DNA of 64,000 nucleotides from Suilimivivens aceti (GTDB lineage Bacteria > Bacillota > Clostridia > Lachnospirales > Lachnospiraceae), in NCBI RefSeq assembly GCF_025567405.1, contig NZ_JAOQKJ010000004.1, forward strand, positions 1 through 64,000. The letters run 5' to 3'. Within the stretch, counting starts at the first letter, position 1, and each line of letters begins with the position of its first letter. The notes below the pieces were generated by a model, which was not told where the DNA came from, made no database searches, and saw only the letters and a program-made list of their open reading frames with translations. Position numbers and translations under genes: made by a program. This document shows, in pieces, positions 8,545-16,560 of the stretch.

Positions 8545-8784
8545 CTACAAGGAAGTGGTTTGATTAAGAAATTCTTCAAATTTATGCCGATTAATCAACG
8601 ATTTATTCCCCACCTGAACAGTAAAGCAATAATCAGAATCAACGTTCTCAGAAATTAACATCCTTATCTTCTTTTCTCCAATTCCAAAATACAGAACAGC
8701 CTCGTCAACTGTTAGCATATATTTCTTCCATATTGGAACCATCTTTCCTTTCACTTTTGCCTCTGTATTATCTATTTTCAACAC
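8545..8784 (-). CDS. xis: Tn916-type excisionase
   Basis: The small basic protein has the Tn916 Xis layout: VPIWKKYMLTVDEA at the start, a MerR-like winged helix (YFGIGEKKIRML), and a C-terminal basic tail. It bends DNA at element ends and steers Int toward excision. It lies directly upstream of int, as in Tn916. The frame is open from a GTG at 8784, but homology would favour the ATG at 8742 (AAAGGA upstream); neither has an ideal ribosome binding site. Confidence 0.8.
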   Translation of the reverse strand: MLKIDNTEAKVKGKMVPIWKKYMLTVDEAVLYFGIGEKKIRMLISENVDSDYCFTVQVGNKSLINRHKFEEFLNQTTSL

Positions 8785-9211
8785 CTCCCATCTTTCTCAT
8801 AATAGGCAACACTTTATCTGCCCATGACAAACAGGAACCCATGCTCCTATCTCTCATCAGCAGACAACAAAAAATCCATACAGGTGGCAGGTCATTACTC
8901 TGCCCACATCGGTCTTGCACCGTCATTCAAATTGACCGGATCTCTCCGGAAGTATCATTATCACAGATATGCTTCATCGCCCTGTGCAACTGCTACACAT
9001 TTTGCCAAATTCTTCTCGCTCCATACCTTTGCTTCAATGTAGTATTTCAACATTCCCTCACGTTCACTCAAAAAGAGCAGGTATCTCTTGGCGAACCTGC
9101 CTAGTGGCTCCGCATATCCTCACGTCCTGTATGCAATCAATATTCAGTTGTCAAGGTACAGGGTGCATACGCACCGATCAGTGAATGGAAAGGGACACCG
9201 CTGACCGCCTG
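8785..9211. other. Intergenic region between xis and the orf8-like gene
   Basis: I see no convincing gene. Minus-strand reading near 9150 contains TTGACA and a weak -10, which could drive xis-int. In Tn916 this interval holds short leader-like sequence and a small orf10; nothing here clearly matches it. Confidence 0.4.
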
Positions 9212-9451
9212 CTATGCAACTTCAAAAGCCAATATTTTCGTAATCAACTTTGTTTCTAATCTGCGACGTAAAGTTTCATCAACACAGTAATGCGGATTCC
9301 CGCACTCATCATAGAGCTTTCTTGTAGACAGAGCTGCAATATACCCCTCGTAATGTTTCAAAACCTCATTGATTGCTTCCACATCGCCAGAAGCTGCTGC
9401 CGCAATGATATGGTAAGGCAGCAACTTTGAACATTTACTTGATTTCTCCAT
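9212..9451 (-). CDS. Tn916 ORF8-like helix-turn-helix protein
   Basis: The 79-residue product closely follows Tn916 ORF8: LLPYHIIAAAASGDVEAI near the start, EGYIAALSTRKLYDE in the middle, and LETKLITKILAFEV at the end. It contains a sigma70-region-2-like helical fold and is thought to take part in regulating transfer and excision genes. It overlaps the upstream sigma-factor gene by 17 bases, so the pair is translationally coupled. Confidence 0.8.
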   Translation of the reverse strand: MEKSSKCSKLLPYHIIAAAASGDVEAINEVLKHYEGYIAALSTRKLYDECGNPHYCVDETLRRRLETKLITKILAFEVA

Positions 9452-9875
9452 TCCTGATTCCCTCCATAATCTTTTTTAATGCCTGGAGTGAGCTTACCCG
9501 GTGATGATGAATGGTACTTCTGACAAGATTCATGTGCTTTGCGATTTCCGTATCTGTCATATCCAGAAAAAAAGACAGCAAAATAACATTCCGCTTCTTT
9601 TCCGGCAGATACTTCAATGCTTCACTGATCAGCTTGTCCTTTACCTCAATATCATAATCAAGGACACGAAATACCTCTGATTCTGCTATGTAATCATCCT
9701 CAGTATTCAACCGACTCAACTCCTCCTGCGTTAGTTCCGAGAAAGAAACTTCATGCTTTTGCCGATAGCTTCTTGCCCGTTCATAGTCAATCATTTCATT
9801 CTTTAACAGGGTTTTACAAAAGCTGTCAAACTGTTTCCTTATTCTTAACTGCTTTTCGGAAGAAGATTGCTCCAT
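9435..9875 (-). CDS. Tn916 ORF7-like sigma-70 family factor
   Basis: The 146-residue protein has a sigma region-4-like C-terminal helix-turn-helix (LPEKKRNVILLSFFLDMTDTE, then HMNLVRSTIHHHR) as in ORF7 of Tn916, which activates excision and transfer genes in that element. AAGGAGGTG lies seven bases before its ATG. Together with the ORF8-like gene it forms the regulatory module next to xis-int. The N-terminal half is divergent and charged. Confidence 0.8.
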   Translation of the reverse strand: MEQSSSEKQLRIRKQFDSFCKTLLKNEMIDYERARSYRQKHEVSFSELTQEELSRLNTEDDYIAESEVFRVLDYDIEVKDKLISEALKYLPEKKRNVILLSFFLDMTDTEIAKHMNLVRSTIHHHRVSSLQALKKIMEGIRNGEIK

Positions 9876-10308
9876 AAGAGTTCACCTCCTTCCGCACCCA
9901 TTTGGAACAGAGTGAAATATCTCCCTTTCACTCCGTAGCACGAATGGAAATATGAACAACGTCGAAAAATCGACAACTTTTTGAAAAAAATTTTATGTAT
10001 ATAAAAAACGCCCTTGCAGGTACATACCCACAGGACGTTTCCTATATCTGATATTAAATTTTTACCACACAATACAAGTGCGCATAGTGCACTTTCCATG
10101 ATATACTTTGCCGCATCTGCGAAGATGCGACCTATAAAATTACCTTTCCACGCAAAATGCCGGACAGGTTCCTAATAACATAAAAATATCCTCTAAACTG
10201 TTCAGAACACATAACTCTCCCAAACATATTCAAAGGACAAAACAACGTGAAAAAACCTTTGAATACTGCGTTTTTTTATATGCAATATCCAAAGTTCCTA
10301 TATTTATT

Positions 10309-10404
10309 TAGTGCATTATATCCCTCTGTTAAAGTGTATTATTAGTGTATTATTAGTGCATTTCCAAACCAAAACGTGCACTATACACTATATATGGTGC
10401 ATAT
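10309..10404. promoter_or_regulatory. Repeated operator-like motifs upstream of an XRE gene
   Basis: AGTG(C/T)ATT occurs at 10310, 10333, 10344 and 10355; the last three are exactly 11 bases apart, one helical turn. Inverted versions (GTGCAC, TACACT) follow up to the start codon. No Shine-Dalgarno sequence is visible before the ATG at 10405, so the mRNA may be leaderless or poorly translated. Confidence 0.5.
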
Positions 10405-10752
10405 ATGGCTAGATCTAAGAAAATTGATAAAGACATGGGGTTTCGTCTTAAAAAGGCTAGACTGGATCAAAAGTTGACATACGATGAGTTATCAGAAATG
10501 TCCGGTGTTTCCTCAAGGTATATCAAGGAAATTGAAAATCATGGCAATATTCCGAGCCTTGAGAAATTGGGGCAACTGATTCGTGCATTACATATCTCCG
10601 CTGATCCTTTCTTTTATCCGGCAGCTCCAACCGACAATTTGGATTATCAAAGGCTGCTGGTCTATCTCTCACAATGTACGGAAGAACAGATAACAACGAT
10701 TCTTGCCATTGTGGAAGCCTATCTTCGGACATATAACAAACCCACAAATTAG
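10405..10752 (+). CDS. XRE-family regulator
   Basis: The 115-residue protein has an N-terminal Cro/CI helix-turn-helix (GFRLKKARLDQKLTYDELSE, GVSSRYIKEIE) and a C-terminal helical tail (LVYLSQCTEEQITTILAIVE). This is the usual form of the regulator facing the orf7/orf8 module in Tn916-like elements. It is probably autoregulated through the repeated motifs just upstream. It converges on the next gene, with a shared hairpin between them. Confidence 0.8.
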   Translation: MARSKKIDKDMGFRLKKARLDQKLTYDELSEMSGVSSRYIKEIENHGNIPSLEKLGQLIRALHISADPFFYPAAPTDNLDYQRLLVYLSQCTEEQITTILAIVEAYLRTYNKPTN

Positions 10753-10809
10753 AATAGCAGAAAGATTTTGATATTAACTTGATTGTTTCTGAATTATTCT
10801 GGAGAAGAA

Positions 10810-10845
10810 CAGGGTGGAAGTTCCATGATTGGACGCTCCACCCTG
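10810..10845. terminator. Bidirectional hairpin between convergent genes
   Basis: CAGGGTGGA pairs perfectly with TCCACCCTG over an 18-base loop. It lies between the stop codons of the XRE gene and the coiled-coil gene. Confidence 0.6.
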
Positions 10846-10850
10846 CTTAC

Positions 10851-11198
10851 TTATTTCATTATTGTATTCAGTAACTCTTTCACCTTAACACTCTCTTTAA
10901 CAATCCCCAATCCGGCAAGTATCTGTACTGCATCTACGATACCCTGATAATAGGCTCTCTGTTGCTCCTGAAAGTGCGCATGATCTACAATATCCATATA
11001 GTTTTCTAAAAAATTTCTCTGCTCTGCCGAAAGCTCAGATAAGAGTTTTTCATATTCCCGGTTTGCTTTTTTCAGCTCCTTATCTGCTTTCTTTGTTTCC
11101 TCTGTCTGTATGGAATACTCCCGTTCGTCTGCTTCACTGCGAAGCTCCTCAAAAACATCAGATAGCTTTTCAAATACTTCATTCATTTTTGTATCCAC
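10851..11198 (-). CDS. Small coiled-coil protein, unknown
   Basis: The 115-residue acidic product is almost entirely helical, with a coiled coil over about residues 10-70 (EETKKADKELKKANREYEK). It ends with a helical segment, YYQGIVDAVQILAGLGI. I do not recognise the family. It is divergent from the small XRE gene at 11358 and shares an operator-like intergenic region with it, so that regulator may control it. Confidence 0.65.
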   Translation of the reverse strand: MDTKMNEVFEKLSDVFEELRSEADEREYSIQTEETKKADKELKKANREYEKLLSELSAEQRNFLENYMDIVDHAHFQEQQRAYYQGIVDAVQILAGLGIVKESVKVKELLNTIMK

Positions 11199-11272
11199 CT
11201 TTCTCTAAATAAGTATTGCATTTTACAGGCAGTATTATCAATCCTTAAATTTCTTACAACAATATTTTTTCC

Positions 11273-11344
11273 GCACTTCATCTTTAGAAGTATATTATCA
11301 AGATTATTCCGTAAAATCAATCATGTGGCACTTCATCTTTAGAA
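11273..11344. promoter_or_regulatory. Duplicated 17-base operator candidate between divergent genes
   Basis: GCACTTCATCTTTAGAA occurs identically at 11273-11289 and 11328-11344, 55 bases apart, between the coiled-coil gene and the XRE gene. The second copy ends 13 bases before the XRE start codon. Confidence 0.55.
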
Positions 11345-11357
11345 AGTTGGTGATAAT

Positions 11358-11615
11358 ATGAAAATTTACTGGAATAAAGAAAGCAATTCCAAAAATCTGA
11401 TAGGTCAGAGAGTAAAGGAATTGCGAACCGAAAGGCAGCTGTCGCAAAAAGCACTGGCAGAACAGCTCCAGCTTGCCGGATATGAATTTAGCGATTTGAC
11501 CGTATTACGAATAGAACAAGGGACACGCTTTGTACCGGATTATGAAGTGGTTGCCCTTGCTGAATTTTTCCATGTATCTTGTGAATATCTCTTAGGTGTT
11601 AAAACCGAAAAATAA
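11358..11615 (+). CDS. Small XRE-family regulator
   Basis: The 85-residue protein is essentially one Cro/CI-type helix-turn-helix domain (GQRVKELRTERQLSQKALAE, then TVLRIEQGTRFV). It is preceded by an exact 17-base direct repeat that likely contains its operator. It faces a winged-helix gene across a hairpin terminator. Its targets are unknown; the divergent coiled-coil gene is the simplest candidate. Confidence 0.8.
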   Translation: MKIYWNKESNSKNLIGQRVKELRTERQLSQKALAEQLQLAGYEFSDLTVLRIEQGTRFVPDYEVVALAEFFHVSCEYLLGVKTEK

Positions 11616-11652
11616 GCAGTGATCTGTATTTCTTCATTACAGACCGCTGCTT
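11613..11652. terminator. Bidirectional hairpin terminator
   Basis: AGCAG plus TCTGTA pairs with TACAGA plus CTGCT around TTTCTTCAT. It overlaps the stop codon of the XRE gene on one side and the last codons of the winged-helix gene on the other. Confidence 0.55.
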
Positions 11653-12071
11653 AAATTTTTGTTGAAACGATAGCCTACACCCCATATTGTCTGTATGTAA
11701 ACAGGCTTGCTTGGGTTATCCTCTATCTTTTCTCGTATGTTGCGTATATGGCTCATGACGATGTTATAATCACCGAAATATGGTTCTTTCCATACAATAT
11801 CATATATCTGCTCTTTGCTAAATACTACTCCGGCATTTTGAGCTAACAACAATAGAATTTCAAATTCCGTATATGTCAATTCAATCTCATTATCCTCACG
11901 AACTACAATCCGCTTATACTGGTCAATATAAAGTCCCTTAAAACTAAGTTCCCCTTTTTGGATAACTTCGTGTTTCAAAACATCTGTTTCTTTGCTAATG
12001 CACGATAAAATACGATTGAGAATATTCTCCTCATTTTCTTCAAATGCCAGTATCACTATTTTCCCATACAA
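11637..12071 (-). CDS. Stand-alone OmpR/PhoB-type winged-helix DNA-binding protein
   Basis: The C-terminal 95 residues form a full OmpR-type DNA-binding domain (ELTYTEFEILLLLAQNAG, VVFSKEQIYDIVW, SHIRNIREKIED, IWGVGYRF). The first 45 residues are too short for a receiver domain and lack the phospho-acceptor aspartate, so this is an effector domain without phosphorylation control. No histidine kinase is adjacent. It may act on the nearby phosphoesterase and ABC genes, or may be a shortened response regulator. Confidence 0.75.
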   Translation of the reverse strand: MYGKIVILAFEENEENILNRILSCISKETDVLKHEVIQKGELSFKGLYIDQYKRIVVREDNEIELTYTEFEILLLLAQNAGVVFSKEQIYDIVWKEPYFGDYNIVMSHIRNIREKIEDNPSKPVYIQTIWGVGYRFNKNLSSGL

Positions 12072-12208
12072 TCACCCACTTTATCAAATATTATGTCTTT
12101 CGTATAGTCTTTTCAACGAAATCAACACTATTAAACCAATTTTCATGGCACCTTCTGTCTGCTTCAAGTTACAACCTACCTTTCACTATTAAATACATTT
12201 ACTTACTA

Positions 12209-13075
12209 TCATTCTGCGATAAGCTCCAATAACACGATTTCTGGACGGTTATTAAATCGAATAGGGATAATACTATTGCCAAGTCCTCTGCAAACAATCA
12301 TATTTGTGTCACCTTTCGTGTATAAGCCTGCATCATATTTGGGAAACAAGCCTTGATTTGGAGCAACCAAACCACCAATAAATGGTAAACGAAACTGACC
12401 ACCATGTGCGTGACCGCTTAAAACTAAATCAACACCACAATTTACATAGGTTTCAAACAATTCTGGGCGGTGTGAAAGCAAAATAGTGTAATCGTCTTTA
12501 TCTCCGATTAGTCCCCGTAATTTCGTATCAACCATAGCAGGAACTTCTCCAAGCATATTCCCTTTAAGCGTAAAACTTGGGTCGGAAAGTCCGATAAGCG
12601 TAACTTTCTCTCCATTATATTCTAACTGCATTGATGCATCTTCAAGCACAACTACCCCCATTGATTCCAGTCCTGTTTTTAGCTCGTCATACTGTGACAG
12701 ACTGCCTTCGTGATTACCTGTTACATAATATGTGCCTGCAATTTGAGCAGCTTCTTTTGCAAAATCAAGGGCAACATCAATGTCCGTGTGTTCAGCATCA
12801 ACTAAATCACCCGTTACTACTATGATGTTTGGCTTACATTCTGACAGTATTTGTAACAGTTCTGCATTATTTTCTCCAAATACCGCATTGTGCAAGTCGG
12901 ATACTTGAGCTATTCGAAAACCATTAAATGCAGCGGGGATGCGATTACTTGAAACAGTCACCGTACTCACCATCAAAGCTGTATTACCCCAGATAGTCCA
13001 AATAATCAAAACAAGCAAAACAGCAATCAGTGTACATACAGAAATCAAAGCTTTTTTAGATAATCTTTTTTTCAT
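12209..13075 (-). CDS. Membrane-anchored calcineurin-like metallophosphoesterase (YkuE-like)
   Basis: An N-terminal membrane anchor (about residues 8-30) is followed by the phosphoesterase metal motifs D-x-H (DLHN, D60 and H62), GD (VTGDLVD), GNHE and GHAHGG. Members of this group act outside the membrane on phospho-lipid-like substrates; UDP-diacylglucosamine hydrolysis is known for some relatives. AAAAGGAG sets the ATG at 13075. It lies just after the broken GntR gene, so both were probably one transcript divergent from the BceAB operon. A chromosomal paralogue lies at 61988-62851. Confidence 0.8.
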   Translation of the reverse strand: MKKRLSKKALISVCTLIAVLLVLIIWTIWGNTALMVSTVTVSSNRIPAAFNGFRIAQVSDLHNAVFGENNAELLQILSECKPNIIVVTGDLVDAEHTDIDVALDFAKEAAQIAGTYYVTGNHEGSLSQYDELKTGLESMGVVVLEDASMQLEYNGEKVTLIGLSDPSFTLKGNMLGEVPAMVDTKLRGLIGDKDDYTILLSHRPELFETYVNCGVDLVLSGHAHGGQFRLPFIGGLVAPNQGLFPKYDAGLYTKGDTNMIVCRGLGNSIIPIRFNNRPEIVLLELIAE

Positions 13076-13097
13076 GATGCCTTTTCTCCTTTTCATT

Positions 13098-13495
13098 CTA
13101 CTGCCCTAAATTAGTCTGTATCTTCAATCTCTCAGAATAGTCTTGGATAAATCTTATTGCTTCATCTTTGGAAAATCCTAATGCAAACATATTATCGAAG
13201 TAAGAAAAACAAAGTACCTTTGCAGTATCCTCTCGCTTCTTTGCTATGTACTGTTCATCTGTGGTTACAGAATATTGACCGTTTCGGTATGACACAATCG
13301 ATTTATCATTACTCACAATCTTATAAGCCCTCATAACAGTATTCGGATTGATATGCAGTATCTTTGCCATTTCTCGAACAGATGGGATTTTTTCGCCTGC
13401 TGAAAGTTGTCCACTATAAATCGCACACCTTATTTTTTTATAAGTTGCAAATAAATATGTTCCACATCGTGAAACACCAATTCATCATAAATCAT
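13098..13495 (-). pseudogene. GntR (YtrA-type) repressor with a frameshift at an A7 run
   Basis: Reading from ATG at 13495 (AAGGAG upstream) gives MIYDELVFHDVEHIYLQLIKK and then a stop. Shifting back one base at A-AAA-AAA restores a GntR helix-turn-helix (IRCAIYSGQLSAGEKIPS, then VREMAKILHINPNTVMRAYK) and an effector tail ending at 13098. The full product would be about 130 residues, as in YtrA-type repressors that control ABC transporters. It may be an inactivating deletion, a sequencing error, or a -1 slip on A7. The divergent ABC operon is its likely target. Confidence 0.75.
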
Positions 13496-13586
13496 AGATT
13501 TTATCTCCTTTATCACACCAACAGACAATACGATTAAAAAAATTGCGTTCCAATAGTTATTACCTTACCACAATTCCCTTAATTTT

Positions 13587-13629
13587 GAATGGGTAAATCA
13601 CGCAAAAAAATTGCCTGATTTACTCATTC
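13587..13629. promoter_or_regulatory. Large dyad operator upstream of the ABC operon
   Basis: GAATGGGTAAATCA (13587-13600) and TGATTTACTCATTC (13616-13629) are inverted 14-base arms with one mismatch. The 15-base spacer holds a further GCAA/TTGC symmetry. It sits between the GntR gene and bceA-like gene, just before a -10-like TACAAT near 13650. Confidence 0.65.
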
Positions 13630-13684
13630 GCTTTTTAAGCAGAAAAAGTACAATGAAACTATCAAACGAAAAGGAGATTAAAAT

Positions 13685-14434
13685 ATGGCAATATTATTAG
13701 AAGCAAATGAAGTAACAAAAATCTATGCTAAAGGGCAACGTCCAAGCCTAAATAAAGTATCTTTCAATGTAGCAGAAAGTGAATTTATCGCTATTATGGG
13801 TGCTTCTGGCTCTGGAAAGACTACATTGCTTAATGTTCTTTCCACTATTGATACCCCTACAAGTGGCAGCATTGTAATCAATGGTGTTAATTTAAAACAA
13901 CTGAGCGACACAGGTTCCGCGGATTTCCGCAGGGATAATCTTGGATTTATATTTCAGGAATACTTTTTACTTGACAGCCTTACCATCCGAGAAAACATCT
14001 CTGTCCCACTCACTTTACAAAAGCTTCCGCATAAAAAAATCGAAAAAATGGTGCGGAATTTAGCAGAACGCTTTGGCATTGCCTCTCAGTTAGACAAATA
14101 TCCAAACGAGCTGTCTGGCGGGCAGAGACAACGAGCATCGGCGGCAAGAGCCATTGTAAAACAGCCAAGTATTTTATTTGCTGATGAACCGACAGGAGCA
14201 TTGGACTCAAACTCTGCTACCGAGTTATTAAAAACTTTGAAAGAAGCAAATGAAGAATTGCATACCACTATACTAATGGTCACACATGATGCATACGCTG
14301 CAAGTTTTGCTAACCGTATTCTGATTTTCAAAGACGGAAGCATTATATGCGAACTTCTTAAACAGGATGCCGATAGACGAACATTCTATGAAACCATTGC
14401 ACAGGAAGTAGCCAAATTAGATACGGAAAGATAA
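13685..14434 (+). CDS. BceA-type ABC transporter ATP-binding protein
   Basis: The 249-residue ATPase has a Walker A (GASGSGKT, residues 39-46), Q-loop (FIFQEYFLLD), signature (LSGGQRQR), Walker B (ILFADEP) and H-loop (VTHDAYAA). It belongs to the MacB/BceA group, whose systems remove or sense cell-wall-active peptides. AAAGGAG lies before its ATG, and the FtsX-like permease follows after 13 bases. Expression is probably controlled by the GntR protein through the upstream dyad, or by the downstream two-component system. Confidence 0.88.
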   Translation: MAILLEANEVTKIYAKGQRPSLNKVSFNVAESEFIAIMGASGSGKTTLLNVLSTIDTPTSGSIVINGVNLKQLSDTGSADFRRDNLGFIFQEYFLLDSLTIRENISVPLTLQKLPHKKIEKMVRNLAERFGIASQLDKYPNELSGGQRQRASAARAIVKQPSILFADEPTGALDSNSATELLKTLKEANEELHTTILMVTHDAYAASFANRILIFKDGSIICELLKQDADRRTFYETIAQEVAKLDTER

Positions 14435-14447
14435 GGGGGCAAAATTT

Positions 14448-16454
14448 ATGAATAATTTATCAATGGCACTTAAAAATCTTAAAAAAAATTTTTCATTTTA
14501 CGCCCTTTACCTGCTTTCTGTATCATTTGTAATTACTGTCTTTTTTGCATTTACTTCATTCTCAATGAATACAGTTATGCTTGAAAAGATATCTGGTAAC
14601 GGGCGGGTTGAAATGATGTGTAACGTAATTTCTGTATTCCTAATGGCTTTTGTTGTTTTTTATATGTCATATTCCAACCGTTTCTTTTTACGTCGTCGAA
14701 CAAAAGAACTTGGTGTTTACGCATTATTAGGATATAGAAAAACCACAGTGTTGTCATTGCTGACAACAGAGAATTTACTGGTTTGTTTTGGAGCGTTTAT
14801 AGTAGGAATACTTCTCGGTAGTTTTTTTCATAAAGGCATTGTTTTTGGCATAACCAAGTTACTGGATTTATCTATCAATAATTCAAAAATACCCTTTTTC
14901 AATGTCAATGCCATTGCAAAAACAGCTTGCTTTATTTTTGCTATCGTGATTGTATTGATGCTATCTAACAGCAGGTTTCTTTTCAAGACATCGCTTATGG
15001 GATTAGTTAGATTTGAAAAAAGTGCTGAACGAAAAATGAAATTTCATGATGTTCCTGCCATCGTTGGCTTTTGCTGCATTATTTTGGGGTATGTTCTTGC
15101 ATTGGATATCCTCAGAGGAGATAAATCTGTTTGGTTTGCGATTGGTTATACCCCCATTGCCATGCTGACACTTGTACTCGTAGTTGTGGGAACAATACTT
15201 TTTATTTCATCCTTTCTTCCTTTTATAGTACACATAAGCAAAAACAACAAACGGAAGTTTTATACAGAAACAAAAATAATTACTTCCCCAAATTTCATAT
15301 ACCGTATGCGTTCAAACTCTAAGACTTTAATCATGCTTACACTGTTATCGGCAGCGACGCTTACCGTCTCCAGCGTTATGGCTTTATCTCTATACTATCC
15401 AATAGCTGCTGTGTCACGTATGGCACCATCAGAAATTGAATGTAGAATTGAAAATGAAAGCGAAATAGATGCAATCAAACAAATTGTAAATGAGCATTCG
15501 TCCAAAAATGATGTTTCATTCCTGCAAACGAATATTTATAAAGTTACATCTACTTCCGAACAAGTTCCTTTGGAATATAGTGCAGGAAGCTCTAAAGGTG
15601 ATTCAGATAACGAAAAAATTCTGCGAAATGCAGGGTTTGAATGTATCTCTTATTCAAACTATATAGCTCTCTTAGAAGCGCAAGGAAAAAAAGGGGCTTT
15701 GGAACAAATTGGCGAGCTACACGATAGTGAGTGTATTTTAGTAAAATACCAGCCAGCTTCAGACAATGACGAAACGGGTAATGTTTATCCTTTGCTTATA
15801 GGTAATGAAGAAATATCTGTAACAGTCATCGCAACTACTTTAGATAATCCCATTTCATTTGCAAATAGCATTGGTACTTTGATTGTAAGTGACGACTTAT
15901 ATGATGCAATAGCAGAAAAAATTAACCCCGAAACGGAAGTCCTAAGTATAAATGGGCAGTCAATCAAAGATAATGAAGCTCTGTTTCTTGATTTATCCGA
16001 ATATTTAAATGATAGTCCTTATTTACAGGGAAACTCGCATAGGATACATGAGATATTTTCCCTAAGCAGTTCAACCTTCTTACTGCTTGGATTTCTTGTA
16101 ATCTTGTTTTTTATCGCAACTGGAAGCATATTATATTTTAATAATCTTTCTGCCATAAGCGATTCGAAGGCTGATTATGAAATCTTAAGAAAAATGGGAT
16201 ACACAGACAGAACGGTGAAAAAAATAATAAAGAAGCAGACGATATCTTTTTTTAGTATTCCGTTTTTATTCGGGTTGGTAGACTGTGTCTTTGCAACATT
16301 AGTATACAGGACAGCCCTTATGCAGAACATTCTGAAAGAAAGCCTTATTCTGTATATTCCTACGTTTATCGCTATTCTGCTTACATTTATAATTTATATG
16401 ATATATTACTGTATGACTGTCCATACTTGCTGTAAAACAGTTCTAAAGAAATAA
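14448..16454 (+). CDS. BceB-type FtsX-like permease
   Basis: The 668-residue protein has the BceB layout: about ten membrane spans, two FtsX-like modules, and one large extracellular domain at about residues 315-525 that recognises peptide-lipid complexes in known family members. GGGGG lies just before the ATG. It forms the exporter or target-protection pump with the ATPase. The substrate cannot be read from sequence; peptide antibiotics such as lantibiotics are the usual class. Confidence 0.87.
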   Translation: MNNLSMALKNLKKNFSFYALYLLSVSFVITVFFAFTSFSMNTVMLEKISGNGRVEMMCNVISVFLMAFVVFYMSYSNRFFLRRRTKELGVYALLGYRKTTVLSLLTTENLLVCFGAFIVGILLGSFFHKGIVFGITKLLDLSINNSKIPFFNVNAIAKTACFIFAIVIVLMLSNSRFLFKTSLMGLVRFEKSAERKMKFHDVPAIVGFCCIILGYVLALDILRGDKSVWFAIGYTPIAMLTLVLVVVGTILFISSFLPFIVHISKNNKRKFYTETKIITSPNFIYRMRSNSKTLIMLTLLSAATLTVSSVMALSLYYPIAAVSRMAPSEIECRIENESEIDAIKQIVNEHSSKNDVSFLQTNIYKVTSTSEQVPLEYSAGSSKGDSDNEKILRNAGFECISYSNYIALLEAQGKKGALEQIGELHDSECILVKYQPASDNDETGNVYPLLIGNEEISVTVIATTLDNPISFANSIGTLIVSDDLYDAIAEKINPETEVLSINGQSIKDNEALFLDLSEYLNDSPYLQGNSHRIHEIFSLSSSTFLLLGFLVILFFIATGSILYFNNLSAISDSKADYEILRKMGYTDRTVKKIIKKQTISFFSIPFLFGLVDCVFATLVYRTALMQNILKESLILYIPTFIAILLTFIIYMIYYCMTVHTCCKTVLKK

Positions 16455-16463
16455 AAAGCTATA

Positions 16464-16499
16464 TGAAATCATCGAGTTTTATAGCTCGGCGATTTCGTA
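16464..16499 (+). terminator. Hairpin between the permease and kinase genes
   Basis: GAAATC plus CGAG pairs with CTCG plus GATTTC around TTTTATAG. There is no strong T run, so it may attenuate rather than fully stop transcription. Confidence 0.4.
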
Positions 16500-16560
16500 C
16501 ACTTTATTTGTTCACAGAGAGATAGTATAATTTAATGAGAAAATAGGAAGGAGGCAAAAC

